64,000 nt of DNA from contig OZ007517.1 in assembly GCA_963931865.1 (NCBI GenBank), forward strand, positions 4,973,707-5,037,706, read 5' to 3'. Within the stretch, counting starts at the first letter, position 1, and the number at the start of each line of letters is the position of its first letter. Both the position numbers and the translations under genes were made by a program. A model generated the notes under the pieces. It ran no database searches and was not told the DNA's origin. It saw only the letters and a program-made list of their open reading frames with translations. The DNA is from Axinella damicornis. Taxonomy: Eukaryota > Porifera > Demospongiae > Axinellida > Axinellidae. Positions 35,461 through 47,200 of the stretch are shown piece by piece.

Positions 35461-38400
35461 GGCAGGCCCCGTGGGGTTCTGGCCGGCCCCGTGGGGTCCT
35501 GGCCGGCCCCGTGGTGTCCTGGCCGGCCCCGTGGGGTCCTGGCCGGCCCCGTGGTGGCCTGGCCGGCCCCGTGGGGGCCGGCCCGGCCCGTGGGGGCCGG
35601 CCCCGTGGGGGCCGGGCCGGCCCCGTGGGGTCCTGGCCGGCCCCGTGGGGTCCTGGCCGGCCCCGTGGGGTCCTGGCCGGCCCCGTGGGGTCCTGGCCGG
35701 CCCCGTGGTGTCCTGGCCGGCCCCGTGGTGGCCTGGTCGGCCCCGTGGAGGCCTGGCCGGCCCCGTGGGGGCCGGGCCGGCCCCGTGGGGGTTGGGCCGG
35801 CCCCGTGGGAGACTGGCCGGCCCCGTGGGGGCCGGGCCGGCCCCGTGGGGTCCTGGCCGGCCCCGTGGGGTCCTGGCCGGCCCCGTGGGGTCCTGGCCGG
35901 CACCGTGGGGTCCTGGCCGGCCCCATGGGGTCCTCGCCGGCCCCGTGGTGGCCTGGCCGGCCCCGTGGTGGCCTGGCCGGCCCCGTGGTGGCCTGGCCGG
36001 CCTAGTGGGGTCCTGGCCGGCCCCGTGGTGGCCTGGCCGGCCCCGTGGGGGCCTGGCCGGCACCGCGGTGGCCTTGCCTGCCCCGTTGGGGCCTGGCCGG
36101 CCCCCGTGGGGGCCTGGCCGGCCCCGTGGGGGCCTGGCCGGCCCCGTGGGGGCCTGGCCGGCCCCGTGGGGGCCTGGCCGGCCCCGTGGGGGCCGGGCCG
36201 GCCCCGTGGGGGCCTGGCCGGCCCCGTGGGGGCCTGGCCGGCCCCGTGGGGGCCTGCCCGGCCCCGTGGGGGCCTGCCCGGCCCCGTGTGGGCCGGGCCA
36301 ACCCCGTGGGGGCCGGGCCGGCACCTTGGGGGCCGGGCCGGCCCCGAGGGGGGCGGGCCGGCCCCGTGGGGTCCTGTCCGGCCCCGTGGGGTCCTGGCCG
36401 GCCCCGTGGGGTCCTGGCCGGCCCCGTGGGGTCCTCGCCGGCCCCGTGGTGGCCTGGCCGGCCCCGTGGTGGCCTGGCCGGCCCCGTGGGGGACTGGCCG
36501 GCCCCGTGGGGTCCTCGCCGGCCCCGTGGTGGCCTAGCCAACCCCGTGGTGGCCTGGCCGGCCCCGTGGTGGCCTGGCCGGCCCCTTGGGGGCCTGGCCG
36601 GCCCCGTGGGAACCTGGCCGGCCACGTGGTAGCCTGGCCGGCCCCGTGGGGGCCTGGCTGGCCCCGTTGGGGCCTGGCCGGCCCCGTGGGGGCCTGGCCG
36701 GCCCCGTGGGGGCCTGGCCGACCCCGTGGGGGCCTGGCCGGCCCCGTGGGGGCCTGGCCGGCCCCGTGGGGGCCTGGCCGGCCCCGTGGGGGCCGGGCCG
36801 GCCCCGTGGGGGCCGGGCCGGCCCCGTGGGGTCCTGGCCGGCCCCGTGGGGTCCTCGCCGGCCCCGTGGTGGCCTGGCCGGCCCCGTGGTGGCCTGGCCG
36901 GCCCCGTGGGGGACTGGCCGGCCCCGTGGGGTCCTGGCCGGCCCCGAGGTGGCCTGGCCGGCCCCGTGGGGGCCTGGCCGGCACCGTGGTGGCCTGGCCG
37001 GACCCGTTGGGGCCTTGCCGGCCCCGTGGGGGCCTGGCCGGCCCCGTGGGGGCCTGGCCGGCCCCGTGGGGGCCTGACAGGCCCCGTGGGGGCCGGGCCG
37101 GCCCCGTGGGGGCCTTGCCGGCCCCGTGGGGGCCTGGCCGGCCCCGTGGGGGCCTGCCCGGCCCCGTGGGGGCCTGCCCGGCCCCGTGTGGGCCGGGCCG
37201 GCTCCGTGGGGGCCGGGCCGGCCCCGTGGGGGCCGGGCCGGCCCCGTGGGGTCCTGGCCAACCCCGTGGGGTCCTGGCCGGCCCCGTGGGGTCCTGGCCG
37301 GCCCCGTGGGGTCCTGGCCGGCCCCGTGGGGTCCTCGCCGGCCCCGTGGTGGCCTAGCCAACCCCGTGGTGGCCTGGCCGGCCCCGTGGTGGCCTGGCCG
37401 GCCCCTTGGGGGCCTGGCCGGCCCCGTGGGAACCTGGCCGGCCCCGTGGTGGCCTGGCCGGCCCCGTGGGGGCCTGGCCGGCCCCGTGGGGTCCTGGCCG
37501 GCCCCGTGGTGGCCTGGCTGGCCTCGTAGGGGCCTGGCCGGCACCGTGGTCGCCTGGCCGGCCCCGTTGGGACCTGGCCGGCCCCGTGGGGGCCTGGCCG
37601 GCCCCGTGGGGACCTGGCCGGCCCCTTGGGGGCCTGGCCGGCCCCGTGGGGGCCGGGCCGGCCCCGTGGGGGCCTGCCCGGCCCCGTGTGGGCCGGGCCG
37701 GCCCCGTGGGGTCTTACCCGGCCTCGTGGGGTCCTGGCTGGCCCCGTGGGGTCCTGGCCGGCCCCGTGGGGTCCTCGCCGGCCCCGTGGTGGCCTGGCCT
37801 GCCCCGTGGTGGCCTGGCCGGCCCAGTGGTGGCCTGGCCGGCCCCGTGGGGGCCTGGCCGGCCCCGTGGGGTTTTGGCCGACCCCGTGGTGGCCTGGCCG
37901 GCCCCGTGGGGGCCTGGCCGGCCCCGTGTGGTCCTGGCCGGCCCCGTGGTGGCCTGGCCGGCCCCGTGGGGGCCTGGCCGGCCCCGTTGGGTCCTGGCCG
38001 GCCCCGTGGTGGCCTGCCCGGCCCCGTGGGGGCCTGCCCGGCCCCGTGTGGGCCTGGCCGGCCCCGTGGGGGCCGGGCCGGCCCTGAGGGGTTGTGGCCG
38101 GCCCCGTGGGGGCCTGCCCGGCCCCGTTGGGGCCTGCCCGGCCCCGTGTGGGCCGGGCCGGCCCCGTGGGGACCGGGCCGACACCGTGGGGGCCGGGCAG
38201 GCCCCGTGGGGGGCGGCCGGCCCCGTGGGGTCCTGGCCGGCCCCGTGGGATCCTGGCCGGCCCCGTGGGGTCCTGGCCGGCCCCGTGGGGTCCTCGCCGG
38301 CCCCGTGGTAGCCTGGCCAGCCCCGTGGTGGCCTGGCCGGCCCCGTGGTGGCCTGGCCGGCCCCGTGGGGGCCTGGCAGGCCCCGTGGGAACCTGGCCGG

Positions 38401-38840
38401 CCCCGTGGTGGCCTGGCCGGCCCCGTGGGGGCCTGGCCGGCCCCGTGGGGTCCTGGCCGGCCCCGTGGTGGCCTGGCCGGCCCCGTGGGGGCCTGGCCGG
38501 CACCGTGGTGGCCTGGCCGGCCCCGTTGGGGCCTGGCCGGCCCCTTGGGGGCCTGGCCGGCCCCGTGGTGGCCTGGCCGGCCCCGTGGGGGCCTGGCCGG
38601 CCCCGTGGGGGCCTGGCCGGCCCCGTGGGGGCCTGGCCGGCCCCGTGGGGGCCTGGCCGGCCCCGTGGGGGCCTGGCCGGCCCCGTGGGGGCCTGGCCGG
38701 CCCCGTGGGGGCCGGGCCGGCCCCGTGGGGGCCGGGCCGGCCCCGTGGGGGCCGGGCCGGCCCCGTGGGGGCCGGGCCAACCCCGTGGGGGCCGGGCCGG
38801 CCCCGTGGGGGCCTGGCCGGCCCCGTGGGGGCCTTCCCGG

Positions 38841-39880
38841 CCCCGTGGGGGCCTGCCCGGCCCCGTGGGGGCCTGCCCGGCCCCGTGTGGGCTGGGCCGG
38901 CCCCGTGGGGGCCGGGCCGGCACCGTGGGGGCCGGGCCGGCCCCGTGGGGGCCGGGCCGGCCCCGTGGGGTCCTGGCCGGCCTTGTGGGGTCCTGGCCGG
39001 CCCCGTGGGGTCCTGGCCGGCCCCGTGGGGTGCTCGCCGGCCCCGTGGTGGCCTGGCTGGCCCCGTGGTGGCCTGGCCGGCCCCGTGGGTTCCTGGCCGG
39101 CCCCGTGGGGGCCTGGCCGGCACCGTGGTGGCCTGGCCGGCCCCGTTGGGGCCTGGCCGGCCCCGTTGGGGCCTGGCCGGCCCCGTGGGGTGCTGGCCGG
39201 CACCGTGGTGGCCTGGCCGGCCCCGTTGGGGCCTGGCCGGCCCCGTGGGGGCCTGGCCGGCCCCGTAGGGGCCTGGCCGGCCACGTGGGGGCCTGGCCGG
39301 CCCCGTGGGGGCCGGGCCGGCCCCGTGGGGGCCTGGCCGGCCCCGTGGGGGCCTGCCCGGCCCCGTGGGGGCCTGCCCGGCCCCGTGGGGGCCTGCCCGG
39401 CCCCGTGTGGGCCGGGCCGGCCCCATGGGGGCCGGGCCGGCACCGTGGGGGCCGGGCCGGCCCCGTGGGGGCCGGGCCGGCCCCGTGGGGTCCTGGCCGG
39501 CCCCGTGGGGTCCTGGCCGGCCCCGTGGGGTCCTGGCCGGCCCCGTGGGGTGCTCGCCGGCCCCGTGGTGGCCTGGCTGGCCCCGTGGTGGCCTGGCCGG
39601 CCCCGTGGGGTCCTGGCCGGCCCCGTGGGGGCCTGGCCGGCACCGTGGTGGCTTGGCCGGCCCCGTTGGGGCCTGGCCGGCCCCGTTGGGGCCTGGCCGG
39701 CCTTGTGGGGTGCTGGCCGGCACCGTGGTGGCCTGGCCGGCCCCGTTGGGGCCTGGCCGGCCCCGTGGGGGCCTGGCCGGCCCCGTGGGGGCCTGGCCGG
39801 CCACGTGGGGGCCTGGCCGGCCCCGTGGGGGCCGGGTCGGCCCCGTGGGGGCCTGGCCGGCCCCGTGGGGGCCGGGCCGG
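38841..39880 (+). repeat. 520-bp tandem duplication (26 units)
   Basis: Positions 38,841-39,360 and 39,361-39,880 carry the same succession of variant units at a constant offset of 520 bp. Anchors include CCCCGTGTGGGC at 38,881 and 39,401, TGCTCGCCGG at 39,031 and 39,551, and GTGCTGGCCGGCACCGTGG near 39,189 and 39,709. The copies differ by scattered single bases. The offset is an exact multiple of 20, as expected for in-register unequal exchange. Confidence 0.85.
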
Positions 39881-41132
39881 CCCCGTGGGGGCCTGGCCGG
39901 CCCCGTGGGGGCCTGGCCGGCACCGTGGTGGCCTGGCCGGCCCCGTTGGGGCCTGGCCGGCCCCGTGGGGGCCTGGCCGGCCCCGTGGGGGCCTGGCCGG
40001 CCCCGTGGGGGCCTGGCCGGCCCCGTGGGGGCCTGGCCGGCCCCGTGGGGGCCGGGCCGGCCCCGTGTGGGCCGGGCCGGCCCCGTGGGAGCCGGGCCGG
40101 CCCCGTGGGGTCCTGGCAGGCCCCGTGGGGGCCTGCCCGGCCCCGTTGGGGCCTGCCCGGCCCCGTGTGGGCCGGGCCGGCCTTGTGGGGGCCGGGCCGG
40201 CACCGTGGGGGCCGGGCCGGCCCCGTGGGGGCCGGGTCGGCCCCGTGGGGTCCTGTCCGGCCCCGTGGGGTCCTGGCCGGCCCCGTGGGGTCCTGGCCGG
40301 CCCCGTGGGGTTCTGGCCGGCCCCGTGGGGTCCTCGCCGGCCCCGTGGTGGTCTGGCCGGCCCCGTGGTGGCCTGGTCGGACCCGTGGGGGCCTGGCCGG
40401 CAGCGTGGGAACCTGGCCGGCCCCGTGGTGGCCTGGCCGGCCCCGTGGGGGCCTGGCCGGCCCCGTGGGGTTTTGGCCGGCCCCGTGGTGGCCTGGCCGG
40501 CCCCGTGGGGGCCTGGCCGGCACCGTGGTGGCCTGGCCGGCATCGTTGGTGCCTGGCCGGCCCCGTGGGGGCCTGGCCGGCCCCGTGGTGGCCTGGCCGG
40601 CCCCGTTGGGGCCTGGCCGTCCCCGTGGGGGCCTGGCCGGCCCCGTGGGGGCCTTGCCGGCCCCGTGGGGGCCGGGCCGGCACCGTGGGGGCCGGGCCGG
40701 CCCCGTGGGGTCCGGGCCAACCCCGTGGGGTCCTGGCCGGCCCCGTGGGGTCCTGGCCGGTCCCGTGGGGTCCTGGCCGGCCCCGTGGGGTCCTCGCCTG
40801 CCCCGTGGTGGTCTGGCCGGCCCCGTGGTGGCCTGGCCGGCCCCGTGGGGGCCTGGCCGGCCCCGTGGGGTCCTGGCCGGCCCCGTGGTGGCCTGGCCGG
40901 CCCCGTGGGGGCCTAGCCGGCCCCGTGGGGTCCTGGCCGGCCCCGTGGTGGCCTGGCCGGCCCCGTGGGGGCCTGGCCGGCACCGTGGTGGCCTGGCCGG
41001 CCCCGTTGGGGCCTGGCCGGCCCCGTGGGGGCCTGGCCGGCCCCGTGGGGGCCTGGCCGGCCTCGTGGGGGCCGGGCCGGCCCAGTGGGGGCCGGGCCGG
41101 CCCCGTGGGGGCCTGGCCGGCCCCGTGGGGGC

Positions 41133-44100
41133 CTGCCCGGCCCCGTGGGGGCCTGCCCGGCCCCGTGGGGGCCTGCCCGGCCCCGTGGGGGCCTGCCCGG
41201 CCCCGTGTGGGCCGGGCCGGTCCCGTGGGGGCCGGGCCGGCCCCGTGTGGGCCGGGCCGGCCCCGTGGGGTCCTGGCCGGCCCCGTGGGGTCCTGGCCGG
41301 CCCCGTGGGGTCCTGGTTGGCCCCGTGGGGTCCTGGCCGGCCCCGTGGGGTCCTCGCCGGCCCCGTGGTGGCCTAGCCGGCCCCGTGGTGTCCTGGCCGG
41401 CCCCGTGGGGGCCTTGCCGGCCCCGTGGGGTCTTGGCCGGCCCCGTGGTGGCCTGGCAGGCCCCGTGGGTGCCTGGCCGGCACCGTGGTGGCTTAGCCGG
41501 CCCCGTTGGGGCCTGGCCGGCCCCGTGTTGGCCTCGCCGGCCCCGTGGGGGCCTGGCCGGCCCCGTGGGGGCCTGGCCGGCCCCGTGGGGGCCTGGCCGG
41601 CCCCGTGGGGGCCGGGCCGGCGTCGTGGGGGCCGGGCCGGCCCCGTGGGGGACGGGCCGGCCCCGTGGTGGCCTGGCCGGCCCCGTGGGGGCCTGGCTGG
41701 CCCCGTAGGGGCCTGGCCGGCCCCGTGGGGGCCTGCCCGGCCCCGTGTGGGCCGGGCCGGCCCCGTGGGGGCCGGGCCGGCCCCTTGGGGACGGGCCGGC
41801 CCCGTGGGGGCCGGGCCGGCCCCGTGGGGTTCTGGCCGGCCCCGTGGGGTCCTGGCCGGCCCCGTGGGGTCCTGGCCGGCCCCGTGGGGTCCTCGCCGGC
41901 CCCGTGGTGGCCTGGCCGGCCCCGTGGTGGCCTGGCCGGCCCCGTGGGGGCCTGGCCGGCCCCGTGGGGTCCTGGCCGGCCCCGTGGTGGCCTGGCCGGC
42001 CCCGAGGGGGCCTGGCCGGCCCCGTGGAGTCCTGGCCGGCCCCGTGGTGGCCTGGCCGGCCCCGTGGGGGCCTGGCCGGCACCGTGGTGGCCTGGCCGGC
42101 CCCGTGGGGGCCTCGCCGGCCCCGTGGGGGCCTGGCCGGCCCCGTGGGTGCCTGGCCGGCCCCGTGGGGTCCTCGCCGGCCCCGTGGTGGCCTGGCCGGC
42201 CACGTGGTGGCCTGGTCGGCCTCGTGGGGGCCTGGCCAACCCCGTGGGGTCCTGGCCGGCCTTGTGGTTACCTGGCCGGCCCCGTGGGTGCCGGGCCGGC
42301 ACCGTGGTGGCCTGGCCGGCCCCGTTGGGGCCTGGCCGGCCCCGTGGGGGCCTGGCCGGCCCCGTGGGGGCCTGGCCGGCCCCGTGGGGGCCTGGCCGGC
42401 CACGTGGAGGCCGGGCCGGCCCCGTGGTGGCCTGGCCGGCCCCGTGGTGGACTGTCCGGCCCCGTGGGGGCCTGGCCGGCCCCGTGGGGTCCTGGTCGGC
42501 CCCGTGGTGGCCTGGCCGGCCCTGTGGGGGACTGGCCGGCCCCGTGGGGTTCTGGCCGGCCCCGTTGTGGCCTGGCCGGCCCCGTGGGGGCCTGGCCGGC
42601 CCCGTGGTGGCCTGGCCGGCCCCGTGGGGGCCTGGCCGGCACCGTGGTGGCCTGGCCGGCCCCTTGGGGGACTCGCCGGCCCGTGGGGGCCTGGCCGGCC
42701 CCGTGGGGGCCTGCCCGGCCCCGTGGGGGCCTGCCCGGCCCCGTGGGGGCCTGCCCGGCCCCGTGTGGGCCGGGCCGGTCCCGTGGGGGCCGGGCCGGCC
42801 CCGTGTGGGCCGGGCCGGCCCCGTGGGGTCCTGGCCGGCCCCGTGGGGTCCTGGCCGGCCCCGTGGGGTCCTGGTTGGCCCCGTGGGGTCCTGGCCGGCC
42901 CCGTGGGGTCCTCGCCGGCCCCGTGGTGGCCTAGCCGGCCCCGTGGTGTCCTGGCCGGCCCCGTGGGGGCCTTGCCGGCCCCGTGGGGTCTTGGCCGGCC
43001 CCGTGGTGGCCTGGCAGGCCCCGTGGGTGCCTGGCCGGCACCGTGGTGGCTTAGCCGGCCCCGTTGGGGCCTGGCCGGCCCCGTGTTGGCCTCGCCGGCC
43101 CCGTGGGGGCCTGGCCGGCCCCGTGGGGGCCTGGCCGGCCCCGTGGGGGCCTGGCCGGCCCCGTGGGGGCCGGGCCGGCGTCGTGGGGGCCGGGCCGGCC
43201 CCGTGGGGGACGGGCCGGCCCCGTGGTGGCCTGGCCGGCCCCGTGGGGGCCTGGCTGGCCCCGTAGGGGCCTGGCCGGCCCCGTGGGGGCCTGCCCGGCC
43301 CCGTGGGGGCCTGCCCGGCCCCGTGTGGGCCGGGCCGGCCCCGTGGGGGCCGGGCCGGCCCCTTGGGGACGGGCCGGCCCCGTGGGGGCCGGGCCGGCCC
43401 CGTGGGGTCCTGGCCGGCCCCGTGGGGTCCTGGCCGGCCCCGTGGGGTCCTGGCCGGCCCCGTGGGGTCCTCGCCGGCCCCGTGGTGGCCTGGCCGGCCC
43501 CGTGGTGGCCTGGCCGGCCCCGTGGGGGCCTGGCCGGCCCCGTGGGGTCCTGGCCGGCCCCGTGGTGGCCTGGCCGGCCCCGAGGGGGCCTGGCCGGCCC
43601 CGTGGAGTCCTGGCCGGCCCCGTGGTGGCCTGGCCGGCCCCGTGGGGGCCTGGCCGGCACCGTGGTGGCCTGGCCGGCCCCGTGGGGGCCTCGCCGGCCC
43701 CGTGGGGGCCTGGCCGGCCCCGTGGGTGCCTGGCCGGCCCCGTGGGGTCCTCGCCGGCCCCGTGGTGGCCTGGCCGGCCACGTGGTGGCCTGGTCGGCCT
43801 CGTGGGGGCCTGGCCAACCCCGTGGGGTCCTGGCCGGCCTTGTGGTTACCTGGCCGGCCCCGTGGGTGCCGGGCCGGCACCGTGGTGGCCTGGCCGGCCC
43901 CGTTGGGGCCTGGCCGGCCCCGTGGGGGCCTGGCCGGCCCCGTGGGGGCCTGGCCGGCCCCGTGGGGGCCTGGCCGGCCACGTGGAGGCCGGGCCGGCCC
44001 CGTGGTGGCCTGGCCGGCCCCGTGGTGGACTGTCCGGCCCCGTGGGGGCCTGGCCGGCCCCGTGGGGTCCTGGTCGGCCCCGTGGTGGCCTGGCCGGCCC

Positions 44101-44260
44101 TGTGGGGGACTGGCCGGCCCCGTGGGGTTCTGGCCGACCCCGTTGTGGCCTGGCCGGCCCCGTGGGGGCCTGGCCGGCCCCGTGGTGGCCTGGCCGGCCC
44201 CGTGGGGGCCTGGCCGGCACCGTGGTGGCCTGGCCGGCCCCTTGGGGGACTCGCCGGCCC
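41133..44260 (+). repeat. Tandem duplication of a 1.56-kb satellite block
   Basis: About 41,133-42,690 is repeated, nearly unchanged, at about 42,691-44,260. The offset is 1,558 bp at the CCGGGCCGGTCCCGTGG anchor (41,221 and 42,779). It grows to 1,578 bp by the TTGTGGTTACC anchor (42,262 and 43,840) and stays there to the ACTCGCCGGCCCGTGGG anchor (42,671 and 44,249). The 20-bp change is one extra GCCTGCCCGG unit in the second copy near 43,290. The high similarity marks it as one of the youngest rearrangements in the window. Confidence 0.9.
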
Positions 44261-47200
44261 GTGGGGGCCTGGCCGGCCCCGTGGTGGCCTGGCCGGCCCC
44301 GTGGGGGCCTGGCCGGCCCCGTGGGGGCCTGGCCGGCCCCGTGGGGGCCTGGCCGGCCCCGTGGGGGCCTGGCCGGCCCCGTGGGGGCCGGGCCGGCCCC
44401 GTGGGGTCCGGGCCGGCCCCGTGGGGTCCGGGCCGGCCCCGTGGGTCCGGGCCGGCCCCGTGGGGGCCTGGCCGGCCCCGTGGGGGCCTGGCCGGCCCCG
44501 TGGGGGCCTGGCCGGCCCCGTGGGGGCCTGCCCGGCCCCGTGTGGGCCGGGCCGGCCCCGTGGGGGCCTGGCCGGCACCGTGGGGGCCGGGCCGGCCCCG
44601 TGGTGGCCGGGCCGGCCCCGTGGGGGCCTGGCCGGCCCAGTGGGGTCCTGGCCGGCCCCGTGGTGGCCTGGCCGGCCCCGTGGGGTCCTGGCCGGCCCCG
44701 TGGTGGCCTGGCCGGCCCCGTGGGGGACTGGCCGGCCCCGTGGGGTCCTGGCCGGCCCCGTGGTGGCCTGGCCAGCCCCGTGGGGGCCTGGCCGGCACCG
44801 TGGGGGCCTCGCCGGCCCCGTGGGGGCCTGGCCGGCCCCGTGGGGGCCTGGCCGGCCCCGTGGGGGCCTGCCCGGCCCCGTTGGGGCCTGCCCGGCCCAG
44901 TGTGGGCCGGGCCGGCCCCGTGGGGGCCGGGCCGGCACCGTGGGGGCCGGGCCGGCCCCGTGGTGGCCGGGCCGGCCCCGTGGGGTCCTGGCCGGCCCCG
45001 TGGGGTTCTGGCCGGCCCCGTGGGGTCCTGGCCGGCCCCGTGGGGTCCTCGCCGGCCCCGTGGTGGCCTGACCGGCCCCGTGGTGGCCTGGCCGGCCCCG
45101 TGGGGGCCTGGCCGGCCCCGTGGGGTCCTGGCCGGCCCCGTGGTGTCCTGGCCGGCCCCGTGGGGGCCTGGCCGGCCCCGTGGGGTCCTGGCCGGCCCCG
45201 TGGTGGCCTGGCCGGCCCCGTGGGGGCCTGGCCGGCACCGTGGTGGCCTGGCCGGCCCCGTTGGGGCATGGCCGGCCCCGTGGGGGCCTGGCCGGCCCCG
45301 TGGGGGCCTGGCCGGCCCCGTGTGGGCCTGGCCGGCCCCGTGGGGTCCTCGCCGGCCCCGTGGTGGCCTGGCCGGCCCCGTGGTGGCCTGGCCGGCCCCG
45401 TGGGGTCCTGGCCGGCCCCGTGGGGTCCTCGCCGGCCCCGTGGTGGCCTGGCCGGCCCCGTGGTGGCCTGGCCGGCACCGTGGGGGCCTGGCCGGCCCCG
45501 TGGGGTCCTGGCCGGCCCCGTGGTGTCCTGGCCGGCCCCGTGGGGGCCTGGCCGGCCCCGTGGGGTCCTGACCGGCCCCGTGGTGGCCTGGCCGGCTCCG
45601 TGGGGGCCTGGCCGGCACCGTGGTGGCCTGGCCGGCCCCGTTGGGGCCTGGCCGGCCCCGTGGGGGCCTGGCCGGCCCCGTGGGGGCCTGGCCGGCCCCG
45701 TGGGGGCCTGCCCGGCCCCGTGTGGGCCGGGCCGGCCCCGTGGGGGCAGGGCCGGCCCCGTGGAGGCCGGGCCGGCCCCGTGGGGTCCTGGCCGGCCCCG
45801 TGGGGTCCTGGCCGGCCCCGTGGGGTTCTGGCCGGCCCCGTGGGGTACTGGCCGGCCCCGTGGGGTCCTCGCCGGCCCCGTTGTGGCCTGGCCGGCCCCG
45901 TGGTGGCCTGGCCGGCCCCGTGGGGGCCTGGCCAGCCCCGTGGGGTCTTGGCCGGCCCCGTGGTGGCTTGGCCGGCCCCGTGGGGGCCTGGCCGGCACAA
46001 TTGTGGCCTGGCCGGCCCCGTGGGGGCCTGGCCGGCCCCGTGGGGGCCTGGCCGGCCCCGTGGGGGCCTGGCCGGCCCCGTGGGGGCCTGGCCGGCCCCG
46101 TGGGGGCCGGGCCGGACCCGTGGGGTCCGGGCCGGCCCCGTGGGGTCCGGGCCGGCCCCTTGGGGGCCGGGCCGGCCCCGTGGGGGCCTGGCCGGCCCCG
46201 TGGGGGCCTGCCCGGCCACGTGGGGGCCTGCCCGGCCCCGTGTGGGCTGGGCCGGCCCCGTGGGGGCCGGGCCGGCACCGTGGGGGCCGGGCCGGCCCCG
46301 TGGTGGCCGGGCCGGCCCCGTGGGGTCCTGGCCGGCCCCGTGGGGTTCTGGCCGGCCCCGTGGGGTCCTCGTCGGCCCCGTGGGGTCCTGGCCGGCCCCG
46401 TGGTGGCCTGGTCGGCCCCGTGGGGGCCTGGCCGGCCCCGTGGGGTCCTGGCCGGCCCCGTGGTGGCCTGGCCGGCCCCGTGGGGGCCTGGCCGGCCCCG
46501 TGGGGTCCTGGCCGGCACCGTGGTGCCCTGGCCGGCCCCGTGGGGGCCTGGCCGGCCCCGTGGGGGCCTGGCCAACCCCGTGGGGGCCTGGCCGGCCCCG
46601 TGGGGGCCTGCCCGGCCCCGTGGGGGACTGCCCTGCCCCGTGTGGGCCGGGCCGGCCCCGTAGGGGCCGGGCAAGCCCCGTGGGGGCCGGGCCGGCCCCG
46701 TGGGGGCCGGGCCGGCCCCGTGGGGTCCTGGCCGGCCCCGTGGGGTCCTGGCCGGCCCCGTGGGGTCCTCGCCGGCCCCGTGGGGTCCTCGCCGGCCCCG
46801 TGGTGGCCTGGCCGGCCCCGTGGTGGCCTGGCCGGCCCCGTGGTGGCCTGGCCGGCCCCGTGGGGGCCTGGCCGGCCCCGTGGGGGCCTGGCCGGCCCCG
46901 TGGGGGCCGGGCCGGCCCCGTGGGGTCCGGGCCGGCCCCGTGGGGGCCGGGCCGGCCCCGTGGGGGCCGGGCCGGCCCCGTGGGGGCCGGGCCGGCCCCG
47001 TGGGGGCCTGGCCGGCCCCGTGGGGGCCTGGCCGGCCCCGTGGGGGCCTGGCCGGCCCCGTGGGGGCCTGGCCGGCACCGTGGGGGCCTGGCCGGACCCG
47101 TGGGGTCCGGGCCGGACCCGTGGGGTCCGGGCCGGCCCCGTGGTGTCCGGGCCGGCCCCGTGGGGGCCGGGCCGGCCCCGTGGGGGCCTGGCCGGCCCCG

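Larger units (their letters stand above)
18531..36060 (+). repeat. 20-bp satellite array, GGGGCCGGGCC / GTGGGGTCC / GTGGTGGCC subfamily
   Basis: From 18,541 a new variant, GGGGCCGGGCCGG (CTGG changed to CGGG), becomes frequent. GTGGGGTCCTGG and GTGGTGGCCTGG units join it, while the CCCGGTGGGG variant fades after about 19,330. Runs of identical canonical units occur, for instance about 13 in a row near 19,540-19,810 and 11 or more near 28,400-28,620, a sign of recent homogenisation. Higher-order blocks are described separately. No gene is seen on either strand; the longest frames (several thousand codons) simply lack A and T. Confidence 0.95.
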
